A DNA stretch of 35,969 bases from Ferruginibacter sp. GTDB taxonomy: Bacteria > Bacteroidota > Bacteroidia > Chitinophagales > Chitinophagaceae. Shown here piece after piece: positions 1-8,806 of this stretch. The stretch's first letter is position 1; each line of letters starts with the position of its first letter. The translations under genes and the position numbers were made by a program. Location of the stretch: the NCBI GenBank assembly GCA_025359625.1, contig JANYFT010000420.1, positions 1-35,969 of the forward strand, written 5' to 3'. The notes under the pieces are model-generated. The model was not told where the DNA came from and did no database searches. It was given only the letters and a program-made list of their open reading frames with translations.

Positions 1-2
1 GT

Positions 3-428
3 ATTTTTAAAGAAAAATCAAAAGAATACCGGCAGATTTTGAATTTAGGATTAAAAGAAAGCATTCATTCTACCATGTATTCAGAAGTATTGGATTTAGT
101 TGCCAGTTATGAAAATGGATTTGCTGATTGTTTAAAAAAAAAGTTTGAAAAAAACCAACAAAAAATAAAGTTATCTGAAGCTCATGATCTTTTTAAATTA
201 TTTGAAGAAACAACAGAAAAGATTTATGAACCCTTGAGAGAAAAGGCAAGAAGCTTAATGGCAAGCAGGGATATGGCATTTAGAGATGCATTGCACGAAA
301 AACTATCTGAATATATAAACGTGGTAAAATTAGAAGACTTTCAAAAATTTTTAGGAGAAAAAAGTAAAATTTTAGAAGAAAGAATTGAAGAAAATAAAGA
401 TATATTCATACGATTAAAAGACAGATAG
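3..428 (+). CDS. Unknown protein, N-terminus outside the window
   Basis: The reading frame is open to the left edge of the window, so this is the C-terminal part (about 141 residues) of a larger or slightly larger protein. A TTG at 39 is the first possible start inside the window, but I do not trust it because the frame continues upstream. The visible part is hydrophilic and rich in Lys and Glu, with long predicted helices and a coiled-coil-like end (about the last 40 residues). There is no signal peptide, membrane segment or motif I recognise. It ends 3 nt before the Doc-type toxin gene, which implies one transcript. It therefore occupies the position where the antitoxin of a doc operon is normally found, but it does not look like Phd. 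Its role as antitoxin is inference from position only. Confidence 0.6.
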   Translation: MFKEKSKEYRQILNLGLKESIHSTMYSEVLDLVASYENGFADCLKKKFEKNQQKIKLSEAHDLFKLFEETTEKIYEPLREKARSLMASRDMAFRDALHEKLSEYINVVKLEDFQKFLGEKSKILEERIEENKDIFIRLKDR

Positions 429-431
429 CTA

Positions 432-859
432 ATGCCATATTTTTATTTTACACCAGAATATGCAGTTAAAACGCATGATAAAATTATTGAAATTTCCGGG
501 GGTATAAGTGGCATAAAAGATTTTGGCAATTTAGAAAGCCCGTTACAACATATACAAAACGATGTTTATTATCCTGAACTGGAAGATAAAATAACTCATC
601 TTATTTTTGCGTTAATAAGAACCATGCTTTTAATGATGGAAACAAAAGGTCATCCATAGCTTTGGGTGCTTTTTTTCTTGAGTTAAATGGTCTTGATAGT
701 ATGGTTTCAAAATTCATTATTGAAATGGAAAACATCGCAGTGCATGTAGCAGACAATCGGATAGACAAAGATTTATTATTCGAAATCATTAGTTCATTAA
801 TTTATGAAGAAGATTATTCTGAAGAATTGAAATTAAAAATCATTGATTCAATTTCTTAA
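432..859 (+). pseudogene. doc: Doc-family (Fic fold) toxin gene, frameshifted
   Basis: Two reading frames together make one Doc protein of about 142 residues, close to the usual family length. The first frame (432-659) gives the N-terminal half up to HLIFAL and then runs into an unrelated tail. The other frame resumes at about 614 with NKNHAFNDGNKRSS, which contains the complete Fic/Doc motif HxFx(D/N)GNKR, and continues to the stop at 857-859. Restoring one A near 613-616 (TTAATAAG to TTAAATAAG) joins the halves in frame. Doc proteins phosphorylate EF-Tu (known for P1 Doc), and the antitoxin inserts into the active site. As read, the ATP-binding and catalytic motif is out of frame, so no active toxin would be made. 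It may be a true pseudogene or a sequencing error, and I cannot tell which from one sequence. Confidence 0.88.
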
Positions 860-883
860 TACCCAATCTTAACGATCTTCCAT

Positions 884-2959
884 ATGAACAAACTTGAAAA
901 CTATATTACCGGAAACTGGATAACAGGTGATGGCGACGGGCAACAATTATACAATGCTGTAACAGGCGAACCTATTGCCACCGCCTCAACAAAAGGATTG
1001 GATTTTGCCGGCATAACCAATTATGCAAGAACAGTAGGCAACCCTGCCTTACGCAAAATGACTTTTCACGAAAGGGGAAATATGCTGAAAGCATTGGCAC
1101 TCCATTTAAGAAATCACCTTGATAAATTTTACAAAATCAGTTACCAAACCGGAGCCACCAAAGCCGATAGCTGGGTAGATATTGAAGGCGGTATAGGTAA
1201 CCTTTTTGCCAATGCTTCGCTGCGTAGAAAATTACCGGATGAAACATTTTGTATGGATGGCGAAAGCCATATCCTGGGCCAGCAAAATACTTTTATGGGT
1301 ACCCATATCATGGTACCAAAAGAAGGGGTAGCCATCCATATCAATGCATTCAATTTTCCGGTGTGGGGAATGCTTGAAAAAATTGCGGTGAACTTATTAG
1401 CAGGTATGCCTGCCATTGTAAAACCAGCTACGGTTACAAGCTACCTGACAGAAGCTTTTGTAAAGGAAATCATTGCGTCAAAAATATTACCCGAAGGGGC
1501 GTTGCAATTAATTTGCGGCAATGCCGGCGATCTATTAGATCATGTTACGAGCCAGGATGTGGTAACATTTACCGGCTCTGCAACCACGGGGCTGATGCTA
1601 AAATCTACTCCGTATATCTTAAAAGAAGCGGTTCCAATTACTATGGAAACGGATAGCCTGAATTGTATCATATTGGGCGAAGATATTACCCCCGCTAAAC
1701 CGGAGTGGAATATTTTTGTGAAGGAAGTACGTAAAGAAATGACGCTGAAAGCCGGGCAGCGATGTACAGGTATTCGCCGCATATTTGTTCCGGAAAATAA
1801 GATGGAAGACATGTGGAAAGCTATCAGTACAGCGTTATCACAAACCACCATTGGCAACCCATTAAATGAAAAAGTGCGTATGGGATCTTTGGCGGGGCAA
1901 GCACAACGCAAAGAAGTAAAAGAACAGATAAAAAAATTATTGGCATCTTCACAAATTATTTACGGCTCACTGGATAGTGTTGAAGTAGTGGATGCCGATG
2001 CTGTCAAAGGGGCTTTTCTTTCTCCTGTCTTGCTGATGAACGACAAACCGTTTGCATCGCAGGAAGTACATAGTGTAGAAGCATTTGGACCAGTGAGTAC
2101 CATTATGCCCTATAAAAATTTAGAGGAAGCCATCCTGTTAAGTAAAATGGGAAAGGGTAGCCTTTGCTCTTCTATTGTAACAGCAGATAATGCGATCGCA
2201 AAAAAATATGTTATCAGTGCGGCAACGCATCATGGTCGTATTTTGGTATTGAATAATGAATGTGCTGCAGAAAATACTGGACACGGCTCGCCGTTACCGT
2301 TATTGGTGCATGGTGGCCCGGGGCGGGCAGGTGGTGGAGAAGAAATGGGCGGCCTGCGTGGTGTAAAACATTACCTGCAACGAACTGCCATACAAGGGTC
2401 GCCCACTACGATTACAGCGATCACAAATGTTTATCAGCCACATGCAAAAGGCAACAATCCGGGACAGCACCCCTTTACTAAATATTTTGAAGAACTTCAA
2501 ATTGGTGATCAGATTATCACTCAAAAAAGAACCATCACCAGCGATGACATTAATAAATTTGCTGACCTTAGTGGCGATCATTTTTATGCCCATAATACCT
2601 TAACAGATTTTACAGGTACGATGTTTGAACAACAGGTAGCGCATGGGTATTTTATCATGAGTATTGCTGCCGGTTTATTTGTAGATGGATACAAAAAAAA
2701 CCCGGTGTTGCTAAATTATGGTATGGATGAATTACGTTTTACAAAACCTGTTTATCCCGGCAGCGAAATATATATTCGGTTTACCTGCAAAGAAAAACTG
2801 CCTAATGATATAAGAGTTGTTGAAAAGGAAGCAGATAAAAAAAGAGGTGATAATATTGAAAAAGGCATAGTAAAATGGTATGTCGAAATAATTGATCAGA
2901 CAAATGAAATAGCTGGAGTGGCAACTATATTAACCATGGTGGCTAAAAAAATGGTGTAG
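884..2959 (+). CDS. paaZ: PaaZ: aldehyde dehydrogenase / oxepin-CoA hydratase fusion
   Basis: This 691-residue protein matches the length and domain order of the phenylacetate-degradation protein PaaZ. The N-terminal aldehyde dehydrogenase domain (about 1-520) oxidises 3-oxo-5,6-dehydrosuberyl-CoA semialdehyde. The C-terminal MaoC-type hydratase domain (about 530-690) opens the oxepin-CoA ring. Visible active-site residues are Glu255 in METDSLN and Cys294 in GQRCTG for the dehydrogenase, and Asp565/His570 in SGDHFYAH for the hydratase; all are intact. The NAD(P)-binding FTGSATTG lies near 229-236. The gene starts 24 nt after the doc remnant, without a visible strong promoter. No other paa ring-epoxidase genes (paaABCDE, paaK) are in this window, so either they lie elsewhere or the enzyme is used in another CoA-aldehyde pathway. 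The crotonase gene at 3678 is the only possible pathway partner nearby. Confidence 0.93.
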   Translation: MNKLENYITGNWITGDGDGQQLYNAVTGEPIATASTKGLDFAGITNYARTVGNPALRKMTFHERGNMLKALALHLRNHLDKFYKISYQTGATKADSWVDIEGGIGNLFANASLRRKLPDETFCMDGESHILGQQNTFMGTHIMVPKEGVAIHINAFNFPVWGMLEKIAVNLLAGMPAIVKPATVTSYLTEAFVKEIIASKILPEGALQLICGNAGDLLDHVTSQDVVTFTGSATTGLMLKSTPYILKEAVPITMETDSLNCIILGEDITPAKPEWNIFVKEVRKEMTLKAGQRCTGIRRIFVPENKMEDMWKAISTALSQTTIGNPLNEKVRMGSLAGQAQRKEVKEQIKKLLASSQIIYGSLDSVEVVDADAVKGAFLSPVLLMNDKPFASQEVHSVEAFGPVSTIMPYKNLEEAILLSKMGKGSLCSSIVTADNAIAKKYVISAATHHGRILVLNNECAAENTGHGSPLPLLVHGGPGRAGGGEEMGGLRGVKHYLQRTAIQGSPTTITAITNVYQPHAKGNNPGQHPFTKYFEELQIGDQIITQKRTITSDDINKFADLSGDHFYAHNTLTDFTGTMFEQQVAHGYFIMSIAAGLFVDGYKKNPVLLNYGMDELRFTKPVYPGSEIYIRFTCKEKLPNDIRVVEKEADKKRGDNIEKGIVKWYVEIIDQTNEIAGVATILTMVAKKMV

Positions 2960-3088
2960 GGTTTTAAAACCGCATTGTAACCGGTTTATTTTTTTAGTAC
3001 AGATTAACCAATCTTTTGGCGTATGTTTTTTGCCTGCACAGCCTGTAAAAAACCACCAGTAAAAGCCCTGATTTTTGTATATTTGAGT

Positions 3089-3369
3089 ATGGAAAATTCT
3101 CCTGAATTTAAGGCTTTAATCAGAAAAAATGCCCACTTATTCTGGTATTCAAAAGACAGTGAAAAAGAGAAGCTGCCATTGCCTGTAGTGGTGGAATTTT
3201 TTTAAATTATGCAGATGAAGATAGTTTGTAAGAGCTCTTTAAAATTGTAGGAATAAAAAAAGTTAGTGCTGTTTTTCTAAAACAATTAAATACTTCAGAA
3301 AGGGTTGCTAATAATTACAGGAGCCTGGCAAAAAATTTTTTTAAATTATTTTTTGCTAAATATGCATGA
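3089..3369 (+). pseudogene. Remnant of the small partner gene of an AbiEii-type pair
   Basis: Translation from ATG 3089 gives MENSPEFKALIRKNAHLFWY and continues to EFF, where the frame stops at 3203-3205. Adding one T to the T-run at about 3196-3203 restores NYADEDSL. A second lesion follows: an in-frame TAA at about 3229-3231, where a Lys codon would fit (L-x-ELF). The rest then reads ELFKIVGIKKVSAVFLKQL up to FFAKYA and a stop at 3367-3369. The whole resembles small Bacteroidota proteins that I recall being encoded just before AbiEii-type nucleotidyltransferases; that recognition is from memory and not from a search. Two independent lesions make a sequencing error an unlikely full explanation, so I call it a decayed gene. 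Confidence 0.62.
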
Positions 3370-3504
3370 TTATTTTTTAAAAGGCAGTTAAGTTTTTTTG
3401 ATGATATAAATTATACTGAACAAGTTGAATACATGCCTGGCTTTGAAGTACTCGACCATGAAATAAAAGCGTTTTTAAATGATGCTGCATTAAGAGGGTT
3501 TTAA
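3370..3504 (+). pseudogene. C-terminal fragment of an AbiEii-like nucleotidyltransferase
   Basis: Directly after the preceding remnant, and in the same frame, about 44 codons read LFFKRQLSFFDDINYTEQ and on to FLNDAALRGF with a stop at 3502-3504. The block FFDDIxYTExVE followed by a short helix is typical, as I recall it, of the C-terminal end of Bacteroidota AbiEii/AbiGii-type nucleotidyltransferases. The intact-looking relative at 10350-10991 has TYFDDIDE at the equivalent place. The N-terminal catalytic part (GG[ST], DxD) is missing, so most of the gene was deleted. There is no start codon before the internal ATG at 3433. Likely not functional. Confidence 0.5.
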
Positions 3505-3677
3505 TTTGATTTCATATTTCTTGGGCTACTCTTCGGTATCGAAAAAAAATGCATCTATTTGGTTAGCTAAACTTCTTTCTAAATTTTTTAGAAAAATAAA
3601 TTTCCTAAAAACTTTGGGTGTAAAGATATCCTGGGCGAATAGGCTTATTCATATAAATTTAAAAGAATAAAATAATT

Positions 3678-4439
3678 ATGACAGAAGCATACGTAAAAAC
3701 AGAAACCCATAAAGGAGTCACCACCATTGAGTTCTTTCATCCTAAAAGCAATTCTTTACCCGCTAAAATCCTGGAAGAACTGGCAAATGAAATTCACTTT
3801 GCAGGAACTCACGATGAAACAAAAGTGATTGTGTTAAGAAGTGCCGGAGAAACATCCTTTTGTGCTGGTGCAAGTTTTGATGAATTGCTGGTGATAAAAA
3901 GTGAAGCCGAAGGATTGAAGTTTTTTAGCGGTTTTGCAAATGTTATCAATGCCCTGCGCAAGTGCCCCAAATTTGTAATTGGAAGGATACAAGGTAAATG
4001 TGCCGGCGGCGGTGTGGGTTTGGCTGCGGCAACAGATTACGTTATTGCCTTGCATACTGCTGAAATAAAATTAAGTGAACTTGCCATGGGCATAGGCCCT
4101 TTTGTTGTAGGCCCTGCTGTAGAAAGAAAGATTGGCACTGCGGCTTTTAGTGCATTGGCAATAGATGCGGTTACCTGGCGCAACAGTGACTGGGCAAAAA
4201 GAAAAGGCATGTTTGCAGAGGTGCATGAGACGGTTGAAAACATGGATGAATCTATTGTTCGTTTGGCCAATCATTTGGCTCATAGCAATCCGGCAGCCAT
4301 GAGTGAGATGAAAAAAATGTTGTGGAAGGGAACAGAACACTGGGATGAACTATTAAAAGAAAGAGCAGCCATTAGCGGAACGTTGGTATTGAGTGAGTTT
4401 ACTAAAAAGGCGATTGAAAAATTTAAGACAAAAATATAA
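3678..4439 (+). CDS. Crotonase-superfamily enoyl-CoA hydratase/isomerase
   Basis: The 253-residue protein has the crotonase fold length and its two oxyanion-hole segments: SFCAGASFDEL (about 60-70) and GKCAGGGVG (106-114). It retains the second catalytic Glu (Glu134 in KLSELAMGIGP). The usual first Glu of hydratases, normally in GGGxE, is replaced by Gly at 114. One-Glu active sites are more typical of delta-isomerases than of classic hydratases, so a PaaG-like isomerase or another CoA-ester role is possible and I do not assign a symbol. It lies downstream of paaZ in the same direction but is separated by about 700 nt holding a broken gene pair. A former paa-type cluster interrupted by an insertion is one reading. 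Start ATG 3678 is the only sensible one. Confidence 0.85.
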   Translation: MTEAYVKTETHKGVTTIEFFHPKSNSLPAKILEELANEIHFAGTHDETKVIVLRSAGETSFCAGASFDELLVIKSEAEGLKFFSGFANVINALRKCPKFVIGRIQGKCAGGGVGLAAATDYVIALHTAEIKLSELAMGIGPFVVGPAVERKIGTAAFSALAIDAVTWRNSDWAKRKGMFAEVHETVENMDESIVRLANHLAHSNPAAMSEMKKMLWKGTEHWDELLKERAAISGTLVLSEFTKKAIEKFKTKI

Positions 4440-4478
4440 AGAGGCTCTATCAGCATTAAATACTTTAAGCATACTACA

Positions 4479-5108
4479 ATGGTTTTTACTGATAAAAATT
4501 TTAAATCCATTTGTAACAGGTTGGCTAAAAGGGATGCTGATTTGCAATCCATCATACATCAATACGGCTATCCGCCATTGTGGAAAAGAACCGCTTGTTT
4601 TGAAACACTGGTTCATATTATTCTGGAACAACAGGTTTCGCTGGCGTCTGCATTAGCGGCACTTAATAAGCTTAAAGAAAAGATCGTTCAAATAACGGCA
4701 CAAAATTTATTATCACTATCAGATGGAGAGCTAAAGGCTTGTTACTTTAGCAGGCAAAAAATTATCTACACCAAACATTTGGCCAGTGAAATAATAAATG
4801 GCCAACTTAATCTGGAGGAATTAAATGCAATGGATAATGATAGAATTAGAACTTTACTTACAAAAATAAAAGGCATTGGTAACTGGACAGTGGATGTGTA
4901 TTTAATGATGGTATTACAACGCAGCAATCTTTTTCCATTGGGAGATATTGCCCTGATAAAAAGTGTCAGGGAAACAAAAAGGTTATCGAAGGAAATATCC
5001 AAAGACACAATTGCATTAATTGCGGGGAAATGGAAACCTTACCAAACCATTGCAGCGTTTATCTTATGGCATGGCTACCTAAATAAAAGAAAGCGACAAA
5101 CTTTATAA
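4479..5108 (+). CDS. AlkA-type DNA-3-methyladenine glycosylase (HhH-GPD)
   Basis: A 209-residue base-excision-repair glycosylase that removes alkylated bases. The segment FETLVHIILEQQVS (41-54) matches the family's N-terminal helix. The helix-hairpin-helix is seen at LTKIKGIGNWTVDVYLMM (127-144). The catalytic Asp is Asp156 in FPLGDIAL. The length fits a short AlkA-like enzyme lacking the extra N-terminal domain of E. coli AlkA. It follows the crotonase gene by 39 nt but belongs to a different process. Its last codons form the left arm of the terminator hairpin at 5087-5128. Confidence 0.9.
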   Translation: MVFTDKNFKSICNRLAKRDADLQSIIHQYGYPPLWKRTACFETLVHIILEQQVSLASALAALNKLKEKIVQITAQNLLSLSDGELKACYFSRQKIIYTKHLASEIINGQLNLEELNAMDNDRIRTLLTKIKGIGNWTVDVYLMMVLQRSNLFPLGDIALIKSVRETKRLSKEISKDTIALIAGKWKPYQTIAAFILWHGYLNKRKRQTL

Positions 5109-5128
5109 ACATAACCTGTCGCTTTCTT
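5087..5128. terminator. Bidirectional terminator between convergent glycosylase and carbonic anhydrase genes
   Basis: A perfect 12-bp inverted repeat, AAGAAAGCGACA at 5087-5098 and its complement at 5117-5128, encloses an 18-nt loop that contains the glycosylase stop codon. On the minus strand the hairpin is followed by a T-rich stretch (TTTTATTT), as expected for termination after the carbonic anhydrase gene. On the plus strand the T-run is within the right arm. Confidence 0.7.
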
Positions 5129-5136
5129 ATGATTGA

Positions 5137-5772
5137 TTATAAATCATGATATTCATATAATGGATCAATAGCTGTATTGGCTTTCATTTCAAATACAGGA
5201 TTTATCAATCCATCTTTTAAACCATACACCCAGCCATGTAAATCCGGAGCCTGCCTTTTTTTCCAAGCCCTTTGCACAATAGATGTTTTGGCTAAATGTA
5301 TAACTTGTTCCATTACATTTAATTCTGTCAGCCGGTTTAACCTTGCTTCTTCATCTTTAATGGCATCCAGCTCTGTAAAATGCAACCGGTACACATCTTT
5401 AATATTGCGCAACCACATATTTAAAACCTGGTTATAATCATTGTTGCTCATAGCAGCTTTAACGCCTCCGCAGCCATAATGTCCGCAAACAATAATGTGT
5501 TTTACCTCCAAATGTTTTACCGCATATTCCAACACACTTAATAAGTTGGTATCTGTATGCACTACCATATTAGCAATGTTGCGGTGCACAAAAATTTCAC
5601 CGGGCTGCGTACCCGTAATTTCATTGGCAGGTACCCTGCTGTCGCTGCAGCCGATCCATAAAAATTCGGGTGTTTGTAAATCGGATAAACGTTTAAAAAA
5701 CTCAGGGTCATCTTCAATCTTTTCCCTTGCCCAGGCTTTATTTTCGAGTAATAATTTTTCGTAAGTCTGCAT
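5137..5772 (-). CDS. can: Beta-carbonic anhydrase
   Basis: This 211-residue protein interconverts CO2 and bicarbonate in the cytoplasm. Zinc ligands and the catalytic dyad are all present at the positions known from E. coli Can: Cys42, Asp44 and Arg46 in GCSDSRVP, and His98 and Cys101 in CGHYGCGG. Length and motifs place it with the Can/type II beta enzymes. It lies 5 nt downstream of the SulP transporter gene on the same strand, so the two are almost certainly co-transcribed. Together they suggest bicarbonate import and use for anaplerosis, biotin-dependent carboxylation or pH balance. Confidence 0.95.
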   Translation of the reverse strand: MQTYEKLLLENKAWAREKIEDDPEFFKRLSDLQTPEFLWIGCSDSRVPANEITGTQPGEIFVHRNIANMVVHTDTNLLSVLEYAVKHLEVKHIIVCGHYGCGGVKAAMSNNDYNQVLNMWLRNIKDVYRLHFTELDAIKDEEARLNRLTELNVMEQVIHLAKTSIVQRAWKKRQAPDLHGWVYGLKDGLINPVFEMKANTAIDPLYEYHDL

Positions 5773-5777
5773 AAAAA

Positions 5778-7337
5778 TTAGTTGAATGTTGCGTTGTTAA
5801 ATAATAAATGTACCGGTTTAAACTGGCTCTTTTTAATTTCTACTTTAATGTTTTTTAAATGTGCATGCACCATAAAATTATTGATTTCTTCTATCACATC
5901 CTTATCAATAAAATCAGCCCTGGTGGCATCAATTAAAACAAATGCATTTGAAGGCACTTCTTCCAGCTTTTTTTTGACGATAGGTTTATTTAAAAAAGAA
6001 ACGTCTTTTCTTAACCGGAACAAATATTTATTGTTGTCGTTTACAATAAAAACACTTGACCGGAAATTGCTGCGAACCATAAAAAATAAACCTAAACCAA
6101 TTCCTACAATGATACCCTTTAAAAGATCTGTCATCAATATGGCAATGATGGTAATTACAAAAGGCATAAACTGATCCCAACCCTTTTGATAAAATTCTTT
6201 AAACAGCGAAACTTTAGCCAGTTTGTATCCTGTAAATATAAGGATAGCAGCCAGGGCAGATAAGGGAATTTTGTTTAGAATAAAAGGAATAAATGCCACA
6301 CACAGCAACATAAACACCCCATGTAAAATAGCCGACATTTTTGTTTTTGCACCCGAATTTACATTGGCTGAACTTCTTACAACAACCGAGGTAAGCGGCA
6401 ATCCTCCCAACATTCCTGAAAAAATATTCCCAAGGCCCTGGGCTTTTAATTCCCTGTTGGTTGGCGATACACGCTTTAAAGGATCAAGTTTATCTACTGC
6501 TTCCAAACCCAGCAATGTTTCCAGGCTGGCAACAATGGCAATTGTTACGCCGGTGATCCACACATCCGGGTTTTTTAAGTATTGCAGTTGAGGAAAAGTA
6601 AAGAAAGAAATAAAATCCCCCGGACTTGTAGCTATTGGTAATGCAACAAGGTGCTTTGTTTCCAAAGCATAACCAGGCTGATAAATTTTAAAACATTCAT
6701 TAATAACAGTACCCGCCAGCACCACTACCAACGGACCGGGAATACCATGCAGCCATTTTTTTGATTTCATAAATTTTTGCTCCCAACAAATTAATATCAG
6801 CAGAGAGACTGCACCAATTACAAGGGCAGATGGGGTGATAAAATTGACAGCACTTAAAATTCCGGAAAATGTATTTTCTTTATTGCCCTGATCAAAACTT
6901 TCATCACCTCCAAAGTCGGCATCATAGCCGATAAGGTGTGGAAATTGTTTTAGAATTAAAATTAAACCTATAGCTGCCAACATTCCTTTAATAACTGAGT
7001 TGGGAATATAATCACCTACTACACCCGCCTTAATAAAACCGAGTATTATTTGCAGTACACCAGCAATTACAACGGCCAGTAAAAATGCTTCATACACCTG
7101 CAATTTAAGAATCGCCGTTGCAACAATTACGGTAAGTCCCGCAGCAGGCCCGCTTACACTTAGTTGAGAACCGCTTGCGAAACCAACCACAATACCTCCA
7201 ATAACACCGGCAATAATGCCTGAAAATAAAGGAGCTCCGGAACCAAGAGCAATGCCCAAACAAAGTGGCAATGCCACTAATAAAACAACAATGGATGCCG
7301 AAAAATCGGACATACTATTTTGAAAAAAATTTTTCAT
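5778..7337 (-). CDS. SulP-family anion transporter with STAS domain, probable bicarbonate importer
   Basis: The 519-residue protein begins with the SulP hallmark segment [20 protein letters not shown] and has 10 or more hydrophobic segments up to about residue 410. A cytoplasmic STAS domain follows (about 430-515, with [15 protein letters not shown]). The conserved mid-protein motif is seen in [27 protein letters not shown], written here only as the block near residues 300-325. SulP proteins carry sulfate, bicarbonate or other anions, and substrate cannot be read from the sequence. The directly linked carbonic anhydrase gene (5-nt gap) favours bicarbonate. The start at 7337 gives a normal SulP N-terminus. 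Confidence 0.92.
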   Translation of the reverse strand: MKNFFQNSMSDFSASIVVLLVALPLCLGIALGSGAPLFSGIIAGVIGGIVVGFASGSQLSVSGPAAGLTVIVATAILKLQVYEAFLLAVVIAGVLQIILGFIKAGVVGDYIPNSVIKGMLAAIGLILILKQFPHLIGYDADFGGDESFDQGNKENTFSGILSAVNFITPSALVIGAVSLLILICWEQKFMKSKKWLHGIPGPLVVVLAGTVINECFKIYQPGYALETKHLVALPIATSPGDFISFFTFPQLQYLKNPDVWITGVTIAIVASLETLLGLEAVDKLDPLKRVSPTNRELKAQGLGNIFSGMLGGLPLTSVVVRSSANVNSGAKTKMSAILHGVFMLLCVAFIPFILNKIPLSALAAILIFTGYKLAKVSLFKEFYQKGWDQFMPFVITIIAILMTDLLKGIIVGIGLGLFFMVRSNFRSSVFIVNDNNKYLFRLRKDVSFLNKPIVKKKLEEVPSNAFVLIDATRADFIDKDVIEEINNFMVHAHLKNIKVEIKKSQFKPVHLLFNNATFN

Positions 7338-7480
7338 TTTAAATTTAATTTATCTGAAAATGTAACATGAATGTATAGGCATAGCCGCCCTGCACAACGC
7401 TGAACAAGCAGCATCAATACTAAACATTTCATGAAAAAAAATAGAGAACTCATCCTTTGGATGAAAATAAAATAATCTTG

Positions 7481-7783
7481 CTAAACTTTATCGGGAGGAG
7501 GTGTAGGAATATCTGCAATATGAAACGGAGGAATATTTTGAGCAATGTAAAAAGGATAAATATTTTTGATAATATTGAAATGGTGAGATAGAAGATCAAG
7601 ATCCTGCAGGCAATGGTCTTCATCTAAAAACCTGAAATTTTTGGTGGCACCTTTGTCAACATGGAAAATTTCTTCTACCGTTTGGTTGTCAATAAAAAAA
7701 TACCGTACCGCCTGCCTTACAGGCAGCAGTTGCAATACCATTACAAGGATTAAAAATGAGGTTATGCTATTTTTTATTTTCAT
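7481..7783 (-). CDS. Small exported or membrane-anchored protein of unknown function
   Basis: A 100-residue protein with a hydrophobic N-terminal segment (about residues 8-25, SFLILVMVLQLLP) preceded by Lys, fitting a signal peptide or anchor. The rest is hydrophilic, with one Cys and a Pro-rich end (PTPPPDKV). I recognise no domain. It lies 143 nt upstream of sulP on the same strand and may be in the same transcript or separate. There is no shadowing larger gene on the other strand, and base use is like its neighbours, which supports it as a real gene. Function is not assigned. Confidence 0.6.
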   Translation of the reverse strand: MKIKNSITSFLILVMVLQLLPVRQAVRYFFIDNQTVEEIFHVDKGATKNFRFLDEDHCLQDLDLLSHHFNIIKNIYPFYIAQNIPPFHIADIPTPPPDKV

Positions 7784-7890
7784 TAGAGTTGCAAATGTAG
7801 GGGCTGAAAGTCAAAATATCTGTACTTGTTAAAATGATTAACAATTTTATGATAGCGACCGGACTGGAATTAATTTTGCAAAACAGAACA

Positions 7891-8646
7891 TCAAATATTC
7901 AACCCGCCACAAACACTAATCACCTGCCCGGTAACATAGTTGCTTTGATCACTTGCCAAAAACAAGGTAACGTTGGCAATATCTTCAGTGGTACCAAACC
8001 TTCCCAAAGGAATACCAGCTTTGTATTTATCCGCACCATCGCCATCTTTTAAATAACTGGTCATATCTGTTTCAACAAAACCGGGGGCAATGGCATTGCA
8101 ACGAATATTGCGGCTGCCCAGTTCTTTGGCGATGCTTTTTGTAAAACCAATAACACCAGCTTTGCTTGCGGCATAGCTACTTTGGCCGGCATTGCCCATT
8201 TCGCCAATTACGCTGCTCATATTGATGATGCTGCCGCGCTTTGCTTTCATCATCGGGCGGATCACCTGCTTGGTCATATTGAATACACTCTTTAAATTGG
8301 TTTGCATCACATCATCCCATTGCTCAGGCGTCATGCGCAACAACAAATTATCTTTCGAAATGCCGACATTGTTTACACAAATATCTATCTGGCCAAACTC
8401 TTTCAACACATCAGTTACAAAACTTTCACAGGCGGCATAGTCGCCGGCATTTGTTTGATATGCTTTTGCTTTTACACCCAACGCAGTTAATTTTTCTTGC
8501 AGCACTTTTGCTTTTTCACTGCTGCCGTCACTAACAAAAGTAAATGCAATGGCTGCACCCTGTTCTGCTAATTTTAAGGCAATGCCTTCGCCTATACCAC
8601 GGGCTGCTCCTGTTACAATGGCTACTTTACCTGCTAATGATTTCAT
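7891..8646 (-). CDS. fabG: 3-oxoacyl-[acyl-carrier-protein] reductase (SDR)
   Basis: The 251-residue short-chain dehydrogenase has the cofactor motif GAARGIG (13-19), the NNVG segment (92-95) and the catalytic triad Ser145, Tyr158 and Lys162 (YAASK). Length and the C-terminal GGLNI-type end fit FabG, which reduces 3-oxoacyl-ACP with NADPH in fatty acid synthesis. It stands alone rather than in a fab cluster, so a related reductase role cannot be excluded. It has its own promoter element (8669-8676 on the minus strand), 22 nt before the start codon. Confidence 0.9.
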   Translation of the reverse strand: MKSLAGKVAIVTGAARGIGEGIALKLAEQGAAIAFTFVSDGSSEKAKVLQEKLTALGVKAKAYQTNAGDYAACESFVTDVLKEFGQIDICVNNVGISKDNLLLRMTPEQWDDVMQTNLKSVFNMTKQVIRPMMKAKRGSIINMSSVIGEMGNAGQSSYAASKAGVIGFTKSIAKELGSRNIRCNAIAPGFVETDMTSYLKDGDGADKYKAGIPLGRFGTTEDIANVTLFLASDQSNYVTGQVISVCGGLNI

Positions 8647-8668
8647 GTGTGTGTTGTTAAGTTGGCAA

Positions 8669-8676
8669 CAAAAGTA
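8669..8676 (-). promoter_or_regulatory. -7 promoter element of fabG
   Basis: On the minus strand this reads TACTTTTG, a full match to the Bacteroidota -7 consensus TAnnTTTG, 22 nt before the fabG ATG. No -33 TTG at the ideal distance is visible. Confidence 0.55.
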
Positions 8677-8806
8677 GATAAATCAATCATTTTTACGGTA
8701 ATCAAATACAATTTGTAAAATGAAGCAAGTTGCATTTTTACAAAAATATTATTCCCTATTTGCCAAACTAAAAATATTTTTACAGTCCATCAGTACAATT
8801 ATTTAA

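Noticed and set aside
610-620. Programmed ribosomal frameshift in doc
   Set aside because: No slippery heptamer or downstream stimulatory structure is visible, and Doc genes are not known to use frameshifting; mutation or sequencing error is simpler.
601-789. Open frame on the minus strand across the doc gene
   Set aside because: It is the antisense of a well-conserved Doc protein with the Fic motif; no protein-like features of its own.
2260-2593. Two open frames on both strands inside paaZ
   Set aside because: They overlap a fully conserved PaaZ region in other frames.
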